Shown: positions 17,889 through 26,929 of the stretch, piece by piece
Numbering within the stretch: the first letter of the stretch is position 1
Layout: every line of letters starts with the position of its first letter
From: Zeaxanthinibacter sp. PT1
GTDB lineage: Bacteria; Bacteroidota; Bacteroidia; Flavobacteriales; Flavobacteriaceae
Assembly (NCBI RefSeq): GCF_028464225.1
Contig: NZ_JAQPCN010000004.1
Span: 186,001-250,000 of the forward strand
Direction: 5' to 3'
Length of the DNA: 64,000 bases
Notes under the pieces: model-generated
The model's database searches: none
What the model was told of the DNA's origin: nothing
The model's input: only the letters and a program-made list of their open reading frames with translations
Program-made: the position numbers and the translations under genes

Positions 17889-20800
17889 TTATAGTGCTTC
17901 TATCCACTTCCTCGCATTCTCAAAAGCTTTGAGCCATGGACTCACTTGGTCTTTCTCCCTTCCTGGATAATAAGCCCAGTTCCAGGGAAAGATAGAGCGT
18001 TCAATGTGAGGCATGGTCACCAGGTGGCGTCCGCTGGCATCACATAGCATCGCCGTATTATAATCACTCCCGTTGGGGTTGGCCGGATATTCTGAGTATG
18101 CATAACCGGCAACGATATGGTATTTATCCACGCTTTCAGGTAATTTAAATTTACCTTCTCCATGGGAGATCCAGACGCCGAGGGTAGTGCCGGCAAGGTC
18201 TGATAACATGACCGAATTATTCTCCTGTATAGTCACCGAGGTAAATGCACTTTCGTGCTTATGGGAGTCGTTGTACGTCATTTTCCCATGGGTTTCGTGT
18301 TCCGGGTACAACAGCTCAAGTTCCATGAACAGCTGGCATCCATTACAAATACCGACGGAGAGCGTATCCGGCCTGGCAAAGAAGTTGTCCAGTGCTTTCC
18401 GTGCTGTATCATTGTATTTGAATGCTCCTGCCCAGCCTTTGGCACTTCCCAGTACATCACTGTTAGAGAATCCGCCAACGGCACCGATAAACTGTATATC
18501 TTCCAGGTTCTCCCTGCCCGTCATAAGGTCTGTCATATGAACATCCTTTACATCAAAACCTGCCAGGTACATGGCGTTGGCCATTTCTCGTTCAGAATTA
18601 CTTCCTTTTTCCCTGAGAATAGCTGCTTTTGGCCTGTTGCTATCGGCCGGTCTTTTGGGTAATTCTCCATTGAAGGACTCCGGAAACTTATAATTCAGGG
18701 GTTGTTGCTTGTAGTTCTTATAACGTGCAGCTGCAAGGCCGTTTGCTGTCTGCTGGTCATCTAACAAATAGCTGGTCCTGTACCACTGATCCCTGAGGTC
18801 TGCAATATTGAACTCAAATTTATCCCCATGGTTGGTAATTTGCATTACAGTTGAAGTTGTCGGCTCCCCGATACGATAGCATTGTATGCCCGACCCTTGC
18901 ATAGTTTTCTCAAAGCCCGGCTCGTCACTTTGCAGGATCACTCCCGCATTCTCTGCAAAGAGCAGGCTGATAATATCCTTTTCACCCAGGGGAGTCAGGT
19001 CTATATTGGCAGCTGTTCCTGTATCCGGGAAGCACATCTCCAGCAGCGTGGTGATAAGTCCTCCGGAAGCAACATCGTGCCCCGCCTGGACTTTTCCTTG
19101 AAGAATAGCGGTTTGTATGGCATTGAAAGCTTTGGCAAAATGAGCACTGTCCTTTACAGTGGGGGCATCATTTCCCACACTGTTCAACAGTTGAGCAAAA
19201 GAGGAACCTCCCAGTTTGAATTGATCTGCCGATAAATTGATATAATAAAGCGCTCCTCCATCTTTATGAAGCATGGGCTCTACAACCTTATTGATGTCGC
19301 TGCAGTGGCCGCTGGCCGAGATTATTACAGTTCCCGGTGACAGTACTTCACCATCCTTGTATTTCTGTTTCATGGAAAGGGAATCCTTTCCTGTTGGGAC
19401 GTTAATGCCCAGGGCTATAGCGAATTCGGAAACTGCTTCTACCGCTTCGTATAAGCGGGCGTCTTCGCCTTCATTATTACAGGGCCACATCCAGTTAGCT
19501 GATAAAGAAACAGACCGCAGGCCTTCTTCTAAAGGAGCCCAAACGATATTGGTGAGCGCTTCTGCAATACTGTTTCGGCTTCCTGCCGCCGGATCGATGA
19601 GGGCCGAAACAGGAGAATGGCCGATAGAAGTTGCTATCCCGGCGTCATTTTTAAAATCGAGTGCCATTACCCCGCAATTGTTAAGGGGTAGTTGTAAAGG
19701 CCCTACGCATTGTTGTTTCGCTACTCGACCGCCCACACAGCGATCCACTTTATTGGTCAGCCAGTCCTTACAGGCCACAGCTTCCATTTGCAACAGCTGT
19801 TCCAGGTATTGCTGAAGTTTTTCAACACTGTAATCAGGTGCTTTGTAATGGCGTTCCACGCTCTGATCTGTCATGATCATTTTAGGAGAGCTCCCGAACA
19901 TTTCCGAAAGTTCCAGGTCCATAGGGGATTTGATTCCCTCTCCTGCTTTGAACGTAAAACGGTGGTCCCCGGTGACATCACCGACAACGTACATCGGGGC
20001 GCGTTCCCGGTCAGAAATACGCTGTAACAGGTCCAGGTCTTTGGTACCCAACACCAATCCCATACGTTCCTGGGATTCGTTCCCGATAATTTCTTTTGCG
20101 GAGAGGGTAGGGTCTCCCACGGGCAGCTTATCCAGTTCAATGGCTCCCCCGGTTTCCTCTACGAGTTCTGAAAGGCAGTTCAGGTGCCCGCCGGCCCCAT
20201 GGTCGTGGATAGATACTATGGGGTTATTCTTTCCTTCAACCATGCCGCGGATAGCGTTGGCTGCTCTTTTCTGCATTTCCGGGTTGGATCGTTGTACCGC
20301 ATTCTGTGTGATGGCCGAACTAAAAGCGCCGGTATCCGCACTGGAAACCGCGGCGCCGCCCATCCCGATGCGATAGTTGTCACCTCCCAGTATTACGATT
20401 TTGTCACCCTTAGTGGGTACATCTTTCAAAGCCTGGTCTGCCTTTCCATAACCGATCCCGCCGGCCAGCATGATCACCTTATCAAAACCAAGTCTCCTGT
20501 TATCTTCTTCGTGTTCAAAGGTAAAGAGGGAGCCTGCGATCAGTGGTTGTCCGAATTTATTCCCGAAATCGGAAGCCCCGTTCGAGGCTTTGATCAGGAT
20601 ATCCAGGGGAGTCTGGTACAGCCATTCGCGCTCTTTCATTCCATTCTCCCAGCTGCGGCCCTTTGCCAGCCTGGGGTAAGAGGTCATATAAACCGCAGTT
20701 CCTGCAAGGGGTAAGGAGCCTTTACCACCCGCCAGCCTGTCTCGGATCTCGCCGCCGGAACCGGTAGCCGCACCATTAAAAGGTTCTACCGTGGTGGGAA

Positions 20801-21551
20801 AGTTGTGGGTTTCGGCCTTTAGCGATAGTACAGATTCAAAAGGTTCTTCCGCATAAAAATCGGGCTGGTCTGCCCGTAGCGGCGCAAATTGGGTTACTAC
20901 CGGTCCTTTAACAAAGGCTACATTATCCTTATAGGCAGAAACAATGGTATTCGGGTTTTTTTCAGACGTCTTCCGGATGAGCTTAAAAAGCGAACTGGGT
21001 TTTTCTTTACCGTCAATAACAAAGGTGCCGTTAAAGATCTTATGCCTGCAGTGCTCAGAATTCACCTGGCTGAATCCGAATACTTCGGAATCAGTGAGCG
21101 GGCGACCGAGTTTCTCCGACAATTGTTCAAGATAAGAAACCTCTTCATCGTTGAGCGCCAGTCCCTCCTGCACATTATAAGCTGCGATATCGGTGATATC
21201 CTTTACATTTTCCGGGCTGAGGTCTACTTTAAATATATCCTGTGTCAGGGCCTTGTACTTCTGGGACAGCATGGGGTCAAATTTCAGGTCCTCTTCGGTA
21301 GAGGCCTGGAACTCCTCAATCCTGATAATCCCGCTGATCCCCATGTTCTGGGTTATCTCCGTGGCATTAGTACTCCAGGGGGTGATCATTGCTGCCCGGG
21401 GGCCAATAAAAAAGGCGTCAATTGACGCCCTGTCCAAACTAGGTTGGTTACCAAAAAGCCATACCAGTTTTTCCGTAGCTTCTGGGCTTAACGGTTGGTT
21501 GGTCTGTACTGCAAATATTTTTGTTTGAGGGTCCCCGAAAAAATGGATCAT
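17889..21551 (-). CDS. purL: Phosphoribosylformylglycinamidine synthase, single-chain
   Basis: A 1220-residue enzyme of de novo purine synthesis: FGAR + glutamine + ATP to FGAM. It is the long form that unites PurS-like, synthetase and glutaminase parts. The synthetase halves show HCRHKIFNGTF, KAETHNFPTTVEPFNGAATG and the second-half VPTGKDSLSMKQ; the C-terminal class I glutaminase shows the nucleophile Cys in GICNGCQ and the 'WISHGEGKF' histidine. I place the start at the ATG at 21551 (MIHFFGDP), where the family begins, rather than 27 bp further upstream. Nothing nearby is purine-related except purB 38 kb away. Confidence 0.97.
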   Translation of the reverse strand: MIHFFGDPQTKIFAVQTNQPLSPEATEKLVWLFGNQPSLDRASIDAFFIGPRAAMITPWSTNATEITQNMGISGIIRIEEFQASTEEDLKFDPMLSQKYKALTQDIFKVDLSPENVKDITDIAAYNVQEGLALNDEEVSYLEQLSEKLGRPLTDSEVFGFSQVNSEHCRHKIFNGTFVIDGKEKPSSLFKLIRKTSEKNPNTIVSAYKDNVAFVKGPVVTQFAPLRADQPDFYAEEPFESVLSLKAETHNFPTTVEPFNGAATGSGGEIRDRLAGGKGSLPLAGTAVYMTSYPRLAKGRSWENGMKEREWLYQTPLDILIKASNGASDFGNKFGQPLIAGSLFTFEHEEDNRRLGFDKVIMLAGGIGYGKADQALKDVPTKGDKIVILGGDNYRIGMGGAAVSSADTGAFSSAITQNAVQRSNPEMQKRAANAIRGMVEGKNNPIVSIHDHGAGGHLNCLSELVEETGGAIELDKLPVGDPTLSAKEIIGNESQERMGLVLGTKDLDLLQRISDRERAPMYVVGDVTGDHRFTFKAGEGIKSPMDLELSEMFGSSPKMIMTDQSVERHYKAPDYSVEKLQQYLEQLLQMEAVACKDWLTNKVDRCVGGRVAKQQCVGPLQLPLNNCGVMALDFKNDAGIATSIGHSPVSALIDPAAGSRNSIAEALTNIVWAPLEEGLRSVSLSANWMWPCNNEGEDARLYEAVEAVSEFAIALGINVPTGKDSLSMKQKYKDGEVLSPGTVIISASGHCSDINKVVEPMLHKDGGALYYINLSADQFKLGGSSFAQLLNSVGNDAPTVKDSAHFAKAFNAIQTAILQGKVQAGHDVASGGLITTLLEMCFPDTGTAANIDLTPLGEKDIISLLFAENAGVILQSDEPGFEKTMQGSGIQCYRIGEPTTSTVMQITNHGDKFEFNIADLRDQWYRTSYLLDDQQTANGLAAARYKNYKQQPLNYKFPESFNGELPKRPADSNRPKAAILREKGSNSEREMANAMYLAGFDVKDVHMTDLMTGRENLEDIQFIGAVGGFSNSDVLGSAKGWAGAFKYNDTARKALDNFFARPDTLSVGICNGCQLFMELELLYPEHETHGKMTYNDSHKHESAFTSVTIQENNSVMLSDLAGTTLGVWISHGEGKFKLPESVDKYHIVAGYAYSEYPANPNGSDYNTAMLCDASGRHLVTMPHIERSIFPWNWAYYPGREKDQVSPWLKAFENARKWIEAL

Positions 21552-21575
21552 GACAAGGCTGCTTTTAAGAAAGCA

Positions 21576-21583
21576 CAAATTTA
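21576..21583 (-). promoter_or_regulatory. Predicted -7 element of purL
   Basis: Minus-strand TAAATTTG matches TAnnTTTG, 25 bp before the chosen ATG. No TTG at the expected -33 position, so support is partial. Its location also argues for the ATG at 21551 over an upstream start. Confidence 0.4.
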
Positions 21584-21642
21584 CACCTTTAAAACGTATT
21601 TCACCACGGGAAAAGTTAACAGGAACGAATGGAAATTGTTAA

Positions 21643-22854
21643 TTACTTGCGCTCCAATTCGGCCATGTAAAACCCGTCAAAACCGCTTTTATGAGCGTAT
21701 ATCTGCTGTTCGCGAAGCAAGGTGAACTCTGAACCTCTCTCGGAAGCAAGGAACTGCTGTACCTGTTCCCTGTTCTCCTGGGGTAGGATAGAGCAGGTGG
21801 CATAGACCATCTTTCCACCGGATTTCACCATCTGTGAGTAGTCGTTCAACAACTCCTGCTGGGTCTTTGTAATCTTATCCAGGAAACCTGGTTCCATCTT
21901 CCATTTGGCGTCCGGGTTACGTCTTAAGATACCCAGTCCGGTACAAGGTGCATCGATGAGCACCCGGTCTGCGGAGCTATGTAATTTCTTGATGACTTTA
22001 GAGCTGTCTATCAACCTGGTCTCGATATTGTGAGCACCATTACGCCTTGCACGGCGTTTTAGTTCTTTTAACTTACCCGAATAAATATCCAGGGAGATCA
22101 CCTGCCCTTTGTTTTCCATCAAGGCTGCCAGGTGCAGTGATTTACCCCCGGCCCCTGCACAGGCATCAACTACCCTCATTCCAGGTGATACATCCAGGTA
22201 AGGCGCTACGAGCTGGGAAGAGGCATCCTGTACCTCGAAAAGTCCGTCTTTAAAAGCCTGGGTAATGAATACATTTCCTCTCTCTACCAGTTTCAGGGCA
22301 TGCGGATATCCGGGAATGGTTTGCGTGGCGACCCCTTCCCCGGTTAGGAATTGTTTCAGCTGAGGGGTAGTGGTTTTGAGTGTATTAACACGAAGAATCA
22401 CCTCTGCCTGTTCATTCAGTGCGGCAATTTCTTTGGTCCAGACTTTTTCGCCCAGAGCTGATTCACCCAGTTCATCCAACCAGTCTGGTATGGATTCCCT
22501 GAACTTTCGTTCCTGGGATAATGCGTCAAACCTGCCTTTGATTCGCCTTGCCGGGGTAGGTTCAAACTGGTTCCATTCAGGAATAGCTATTCCCCTTAAT
22601 ACTGCCCATACAGAGAACATACGAAAGAGTTTTGGCCTGTCATAAGGCGCCTTGATTTCCGCAATCTCCGCGTAAAGGCGTTTCCAACGGACGATATCGT
22701 AGGTGGTTTCCGCAATGAATCCACGGTCCCTGGAACCCCAGCGCGAGTCGCGTTTTAAGAGTTTCTGTACCACTTTATCGGCGTATTCCCCTTCGTTAAA
22801 GATCAGGTTGAGTCCGTCAATCACGGCAAAGACCAGGTTTCTGTGCAGTCGCAT
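21643..22854 (-). CDS. RsmB/NOP-family RNA cytosine-C5 methyltransferase
   Basis: A 403-residue SAM-dependent methyltransferase. An N-terminal NusB-like helical region is followed by the catalytic domain with VVDACAGAGGKSLHLA (SAM loop), LIDAPCTGLGILRRNPD (general Cys with the PC dipeptide) and YATCSILPQEN (catalytic Cys). The pair of cysteines is the hallmark of m5C RNA methyltransferases. Homologues modify 16S rRNA C967, but Bacteroidota often carry several paralogues, so the exact target is uncertain. I take the ATG at 22854 (MRLHRN), not the in-frame TTG seven codons upstream. Confidence 0.9.
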   Translation of the reverse strand: MRLHRNLVFAVIDGLNLIFNEGEYADKVVQKLLKRDSRWGSRDRGFIAETTYDIVRWKRLYAEIAEIKAPYDRPKLFRMFSVWAVLRGIAIPEWNQFEPTPARRIKGRFDALSQERKFRESIPDWLDELGESALGEKVWTKEIAALNEQAEVILRVNTLKTTTPQLKQFLTGEGVATQTIPGYPHALKLVERGNVFITQAFKDGLFEVQDASSQLVAPYLDVSPGMRVVDACAGAGGKSLHLAALMENKGQVISLDIYSGKLKELKRRARRNGAHNIETRLIDSSKVIKKLHSSADRVLIDAPCTGLGILRRNPDAKWKMEPGFLDKITKTQQELLNDYSQMVKSGGKMVYATCSILPQENREQVQQFLASERGSEFTLLREQQIYAHKSGFDGFYMAELERK

Positions 22855-22872
22855 GCTTTTTAATTTAGGCCG

Positions 22873-22880
22873 CAAAGGTA
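22873..22880 (-). promoter_or_regulatory. Predicted -7 element of the RsmB-like gene
   Basis: Minus-strand TACCTTTG matches TAnnTTTG, 19 bp before the ATG at 22854. No TTG is seen at -33. If real it excludes the TTG start at 22875, which would overlap the element. Confidence 0.4.
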
Positions 22881-22936
22881 CCGTTTTAGAACTGAAGGCT
22901 TTATAAATTTATAGAAATTGTGTAGGCTTTGGCCAC

Positions 22937-22967
22937 AAAAAAAGGGAAGCTTAACCGGCTTCCCTTT
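22937..22967 (-). terminator. Rho-independent terminator after the DUF6515-like gene
   Basis: AAAGGGAAGC (22941-22950) and GCTTCCCTTT (22958-22967) are perfect 10-bp arms around 7 nt; on the minus strand the stem runs into seven T residues. Confidence 0.85.
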
Positions 22968-22978
22968 ACTGCTGAGTA

Positions 22979-23320
22979 TTAGGCCACAATATAGTAGCCC
23001 CTGTGTCTTTTATAAAGTACATTGTTGAATCTATAGAACTTATGTCCATTCACTACAACCTTGGTGTATCCACGGGGTAATCTTTTAATCCTGATTCCCT
23101 TGGGAGCAGCCACCACCACAAAACCCCTGTTGTGTTTAGCGTACCAAACACCCCTGGAAAAGTGAAAGGCCTTACCTTGGTGACGTACAAGTTTTGGTTT
23201 ATGGATTTTGGTGACCACCACTCCATGTTTAGGATATACTTTTACTACTCGTTGCGCCTGTAAAGACATTATCGATACTAAGAACAAACTGATGATCCAT
23301 ACTAAAGTGAGCTTTTTCAT
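22979..23320 (-). CDS. Small exported basic protein, DUF6515-like
   Basis: A 113-residue protein with a signal peptide (1-22, ending LQAQ). The mature part is rich in Lys, Arg, His, Val and Tyr and has paired beta-hairpin motifs: 'PKGIRIKRLPRGYTKVVVNG' then YRFNNVLYKRHRGYYIV, where the 'G..yY..nGvyY...gyyvv' pattern resembles DUF6515 proteins of Bacteroidota. Function is unknown. It is a single-gene unit between two terminators and next to the ECF operon. The high pI suggests contact with an acidic surface polymer, but that is a guess. Confidence 0.7.
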   Translation of the reverse strand: MKKLTLVWIISLFLVSIMSLQAQRVVKVYPKHGVVVTKIHKPKLVRHQGKAFHFSRGVWYAKHNRGFVVVAAPKGIRIKRLPRGYTKVVVNGHKFYRFNNVLYKRHRGYYIVA

Positions 23321-23380
23321 AACTTAAGATTTAATGGTTACTGTTCTTTTGATTCGATTGGTCTTGAATGGTTTAAACGA

Positions 23381-23406
23381 AAAAGAAGCCCCAGGGCTTC
23401 TTTTTT
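23381..23406 (-). terminator. Terminator of the ECF sigma operon (23.4-25.0 kb)
   Basis: GAAGCC (23385-23390) pairs with GGCTTC (23395-23400) around a 4-nt loop. A/T runs flank both sides, so it can work in either direction. It separates the Spy-like gene from the DUF6515-like gene. Confidence 0.65.
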
Positions 23407-23427
23407 GTGTAGTTCGTCGAATTAACG

Positions 23428-23886
23428 TTAATTCCTCCTGCCGGATTGTTTCTCGCTGTACCTTTTAATCAGTTGGCGACGGAATTCATATTCTGCGCGG
23501 AACATCATAAGGGTTTTCCTGGCGGTGATCGTTTTGGCGATCCTGTTAAAGTATTCCTTGTCCAGTTCCTCTTGTCGCTCTTCCAATTCAAGGTAACGCT
23601 GAAGCAGGTTTTGAGCTTCTGATTCATCAATGGATTCCGCCTGTTTCAGTTTTTCGTAAATTTCACTCTTTTCTCGTTCCCGGAGGCTTTCTTTTTTCTC
23701 TTCGTACTCGTTGTAGAGTGGCCAGAACACTTCGGCCTCCTTGGCGGATAACGATAAACGCTCTGTAAAAAAAGCAACCTTCAGGGCTTTCAGTTTGTTG
23801 CGGTCAGGTTTGTTCTGCCCGTAAAATACGGCAGAAGTCATCAGCATGGCCACAAGCATACCTATGTAAAATAACTTATTCATCAA
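23428..23886 (-). CDS. Periplasmic helical protein of an ECF sigma operon
   Basis: A 152-residue exported protein: signal peptide 1-23 (ending VFYGQ), then an almost wholly helical, charged chain. The segment 'KVAFFTERLSLSAKEAEVFW' followed by PLYNEYEEKK is typical of small Bacteroidota proteins annotated as sensors of ECF sigma factors, with a Spy/CpxP-like layout (helical periplasmic, many Glu/Arg). It overlaps the upstream membrane protein by 11 bp and is the third gene of the unit sigma factor / membrane protein / periplasmic protein. A role in sensing or buffering envelope stress is inferred from this context only. Confidence 0.75.
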   Translation of the reverse strand: MMNKLFYIGMLVAMLMTSAVFYGQNKPDRNKLKALKVAFFTERLSLSAKEAEVFWPLYNEYEEKKESLREREKSEIYEKLKQAESIDESEAQNLLQRYLELEERQEELDKEYFNRIAKTITARKTLMMFRAEYEFRRQLIKRYSEKQSGRRN

Positions 23887-24388
23887 TACTAAAATTTAAA
23901 TCGTCAATATCTTCCATGGAATCATCCAGGTAATCGATCAGCTGTTCCCGATCAATGTATTCCTCCAGCAGCTCATGCACTTCCAACTCGTCTACGGGGA
24001 TCACCTGGGCGATCTCGTATTCATCCATCTCTAATTCCTTACCCTCAAAATACGCTTCTATATCACCTTTGGCCAGGTCATCAAAACTGAGCTCATCGTC
24101 ATTAGGTATAAAAAGGGTGAAAGTTAAAAGGAGGATGGCCGCTGCAGATACAGCGCTCACCCAGTACTTGCGATATGTTTCCAGGCGAATCACCTTAGGT
24201 TCGGGCTGCGCCATCCTGGAATTTAAGCGATCATTAAAGCTGTCAAAGTATCCTTCGGGCACTGCAAAACCGGCCTCTCCCGGGATATTTTCAACGGGAT
24301 CTTCCATGCGGGCTTTTAGCCTGGCTTCCAAGGATTCAAAGTAGTTTTCAGGTACTTTAAAACCGCTATTTTCAGGTTTTTTCTTCAT
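23876..24388 (-). CDS. Putative anti-sigma-like membrane protein with duplicated N-terminal motif
   Basis: A 170-residue protein with one membrane segment (about 76-94). The cytoplasmic part holds two copies of the motif FxVPExYFxSxxxRLxxRM, at residues 10-28 and 41-59. The part beyond the membrane is strongly acidic (Asp/Glu-rich to the C-terminus). It is the second gene after an ECF sigma gene, separated by 34 bp, and the layout (short cytoplasmic domain, one membrane helix, periplasmic tail) fits an anti-sigma factor. It lacks the zinc HxxxCxxC motif of classical ZAS anti-sigma factors. Function is inferred from position and topology. Confidence 0.65.
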   Translation of the reverse strand: MKKKPENSGFKVPENYFESLEARLKARMEDPVENIPGEAGFAVPEGYFDSFNDRLNSRMAQPEPKVIRLETYRKYWVSAVSAAAILLLTFTLFIPNDDELSFDDLAKGDIEAYFEGKELEMDEYEIAQVIPVDELEVHELLEEYIDREQLIDYLDDSMEDIDDLNFSIDE

Positions 24389-24422
24389 GTGTAATACTTT
24401 GATGCCATTTATGACAAAAGGT

Positions 24423-24965
24423 TTAATCCTCCTTCAGGAATGCCTCTATTTTTTTGGAGGCCAGGTGGTAAGAGGCTTTTAACCCTCCTACGGAAGTTTC
24501 CAGGATTTCCGAGATCTCCTCGTACTTTAGTTCCTCAAAATATTTCATATTAAACACCAGCTTTTGCTTTTCCGGCAAGGTGGCAATGGCTTGTTGTAAT
24601 TTCAGCTGAATCTGGTCTCCTTCAAAATATACATCGGCCTTGAGGTTCTCGGCCAGTTGCTCTTGCAATTCGCTGCCGGTCACTCCCAGTTTCCTGGATT
24701 TTGCTTTCAGAAACATCAGGGCTTCATTTGTGGCAATCCTGTACATCCAGGAGAATAATTTGCTCTCACCTTTAAACCCTTCTATATTCTTAAAAACTTT
24801 GATAAAAGTATTCTGCAGTACATCATCAGCATCATCGTGATCCATGACAATTTTACGGATATGCCAATACAGTCTTTCTTTGTAGGTACTGACCAGTACC
24901 TCAAAAGCCTGTGGCTGGGTATCCTTATTCTGTAGTTGGTCTACTAAGGTCTTTTCGGCAATCAA
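24423..24965 (-). CDS. RNA polymerase sigma factor, ECF family
   Basis: A 180-residue sigma-70 family protein with only regions 2 and 4. Region 2 contains DHDDADDVLQNTFIKVFKNI and the 'KLFSWMYRIATNEALMFLKA' -10 recognition helix; region 4 contains LPEKQKLVFNMKYFEELKYE and the helix-turn-helix ETSVGGLKASYHLASKKI. It heads an operon with an anti-sigma-like membrane protein and a periplasmic protein, the usual ECF layout. A 14-bp palindrome lies 31 bp upstream. The regulon is not visible here. Confidence 0.93.
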   Translation of the reverse strand: MIAEKTLVDQLQNKDTQPQAFEVLVSTYKERLYWHIRKIVMDHDDADDVLQNTFIKVFKNIEGFKGESKLFSWMYRIATNEALMFLKAKSRKLGVTGSELQEQLAENLKADVYFEGDQIQLKLQQAIATLPEKQKLVFNMKYFEELKYEEISEILETSVGGLKASYHLASKKIEAFLKED

Positions 24966-24995
24966 ATCTTGGTTTGTTATACTAGTAAGATAACC

Positions 24996-25009
24996 CCTTT
25001 TATAAAAGG
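24996..25009. promoter_or_regulatory. 14-bp palindrome upstream of the first ECF sigma gene
   Basis: CCTTTTATAAAAGG is a perfect palindrome 31 bp before the sigma ATG. It could be an operator or just AT-rich symmetry; no TAnnTTTG or ECF-type -35/-10 pair is evident in this 137-bp gap. Confidence 0.3.
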
Positions 25010-25102
25010 TTTAATCCGGTGACATTAAAACGGACAAATTCCGTATTTCGTCTGCACTGGAGAAGCCGATCACCTGAATGAGCCCTGGCCTTGGTTACAG
25101 GT

Positions 25103-26929
25103 TTATCCCCTTAGGGATTGCATTTCCACCAGGTTTTTATAGACACCATTCTTGGCTAGTAGTTCACTGTGGGTACCCTGTTCAGCGATCTTTCCTCTTT
25201 GCATCACAATGATTTTGTGTGCATTCTGAATGGTTGATAAGCGGTGAGCGATCACCACGGAGGTCCTGTTCTGCATCATTTTCTCTAACGCATCCTGTAC
25301 CAGTCGTTCACTTTCGGTGTCAAGAGCAGAAGTAGCTTCGTCCAGGATCATGATCGGGGGGTTTTTAAGCACTGCGCGGGCGATGGAGAGCCTTTGTTTC
25401 TGTCCTCCACTGAGTTTGTTGCCACTATCACCTATATTCGTTTCATAACCCTTGGGGAGTTCGGATATGAATTCGTGGGCGTTAGCGATCTTTGCAGCAG
25501 CTATGATCTCTTCATCCGTGGCGTGTTCTTTCCCCAGCCCGATGTTGTTCCGCACCGTATCGTTAAACAATATGGAATCTTGTGTGACCAGTCCCATCAG
25601 GTGTCGAAGTGATTTCTTTTCCAGATCCCGGATGTCTGTACCGTCAATCCGGATGCTTCCCTGGTTAACATCGTAAAAACGGGTCAGCAGGTTTGCGATC
25701 GTACTTTTACCGCTTCCGGATTGCCCGACCAATGCTACCATATGCCCTTTGGGAACCTCCAGGCTAAAATCTTTCAGTACGTACTCGTCCTCGTATTTAA
25801 AGGAAACCTTTTCCAATTGTACGGCTTGCTCAAAGCTATCTTTATGAATAGCCGTGGCCTGGTCCGTTATTGGATTTTCTGTCTCCAGTATCTCCAGAAC
25901 TCTTTCTGCCGCTGCATTTCCTTTTTTCACCCCGTAAGATGCCTTACTGATCGATTTTGCAGGGGTAAGAATATTGTAAGCCAATCCCATATATGCGATA
26001 AAGGAAGAAGCGTCTAAGGTCTCATCTACCAACACCATTTTACCACCGAACCATAATAAAACACCAATGACCAGGATCCCGAGGAACTCCCCGGTAGGGG
26101 ATGCCAGGTTCTGCCGGTTGAGCAGCGTATTGGAAAACCTGAAAAACCGGGTAGTGGATGATTTAAACATCTGGTAGAAGCGGTCTTCGGCATTAAATGC
26201 CTTGATCACCCGCAGTCCACCAAGGGTTTCCTCGACGATAGAGAGGAAATTACCCTGTTCTTTCTGTACGCGGTCTGATTTTTTCTTGAGTGATTTCCCA
26301 ATAGCCGAAATAATCATTCCTGCAAGCGGAATAAAAATGAAAACAAAGACGGTGAGCTTCACGCTGATGAAGAACATGACGATAATCGTGAACAGTATAG
26401 TCAGTGGTTCCCTGACGATCAACTCCAGGATAGAGAGGAAACTATGCTGTATCTCCAGTACGTCCGAGGTGATCCGGGCAATCACATCGCCCTTTCTTTT
26501 CTCAGAATAAAAAGACACGGGCAGGTCTACTATCTTGCGGTACATGGCATTCCGGACGTCTTTCAGAACCCCGTTCCTTAAAAAGGTGATATAATACATC
26601 GCCAGGTAATTGAACAGGTTCTTTAGCAGGAACAGGAAAAGTACCAGCCCAATGACCAGGATGAGACCTTTCATATCATCATCGCCGGAAAAGGCGGTAA
26701 CCTGGAAATTGAGGTAATCCTGTATAAATGTTTTTAGGTCACCTATACCTGTGTATACCGGGGCCTCGTAAACTTTCCGGGTTTTGTCAAACAGTACATC
26801 CAGCATAGGGATCAGGGCCGCGAAGGAAAGGGCGCTGAACAAGGCATACAGGATATTGAAAAAAATATTGAGGTACCCGTAAGTACTGTATGGTTTCGCA
26901 AAGCGAAGGATCTTTTTAAAATACTCCAT
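25103..26929 (-). CDS. ABC exporter, fused permease and ATPase (MsbA-like)
   Basis: A 608-residue half-transporter: six membrane segments in the first ~330 residues, then an ATPase domain with Walker A GQSGSGKST, signature LSGGQKQR and Walker B IMILDEATSALD followed by the switch His in VIAHRLST. This is the lipid/multidrug exporter type IV fold that works as a homodimer. MsbA-type lipid A flipping is a reasonable guess in a Gram-negative, but drug or other lipid export is equally possible. Its ATG overlaps the stop of the phosphohexomutase gene by one base, so the two are translationally coupled. Confidence 0.9.
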   Translation of the reverse strand: MEYFKKILRFAKPYSTYGYLNIFFNILYALFSALSFAALIPMLDVLFDKTRKVYEAPVYTGIGDLKTFIQDYLNFQVTAFSGDDDMKGLILVIGLVLFLFLLKNLFNYLAMYYITFLRNGVLKDVRNAMYRKIVDLPVSFYSEKRKGDVIARITSDVLEIQHSFLSILELIVREPLTILFTIIVMFFISVKLTVFVFIFIPLAGMIISAIGKSLKKKSDRVQKEQGNFLSIVEETLGGLRVIKAFNAEDRFYQMFKSSTTRFFRFSNTLLNRQNLASPTGEFLGILVIGVLLWFGGKMVLVDETLDASSFIAYMGLAYNILTPAKSISKASYGVKKGNAAAERVLEILETENPITDQATAIHKDSFEQAVQLEKVSFKYEDEYVLKDFSLEVPKGHMVALVGQSGSGKSTIANLLTRFYDVNQGSIRIDGTDIRDLEKKSLRHLMGLVTQDSILFNDTVRNNIGLGKEHATDEEIIAAAKIANAHEFISELPKGYETNIGDSGNKLSGGQKQRLSIARAVLKNPPIMILDEATSALDTESERLVQDALEKMMQNRTSVVIAHRLSTIQNAHKIIVMQRGKIAEQGTHSELLAKNGVYKNLVEMQSLRG

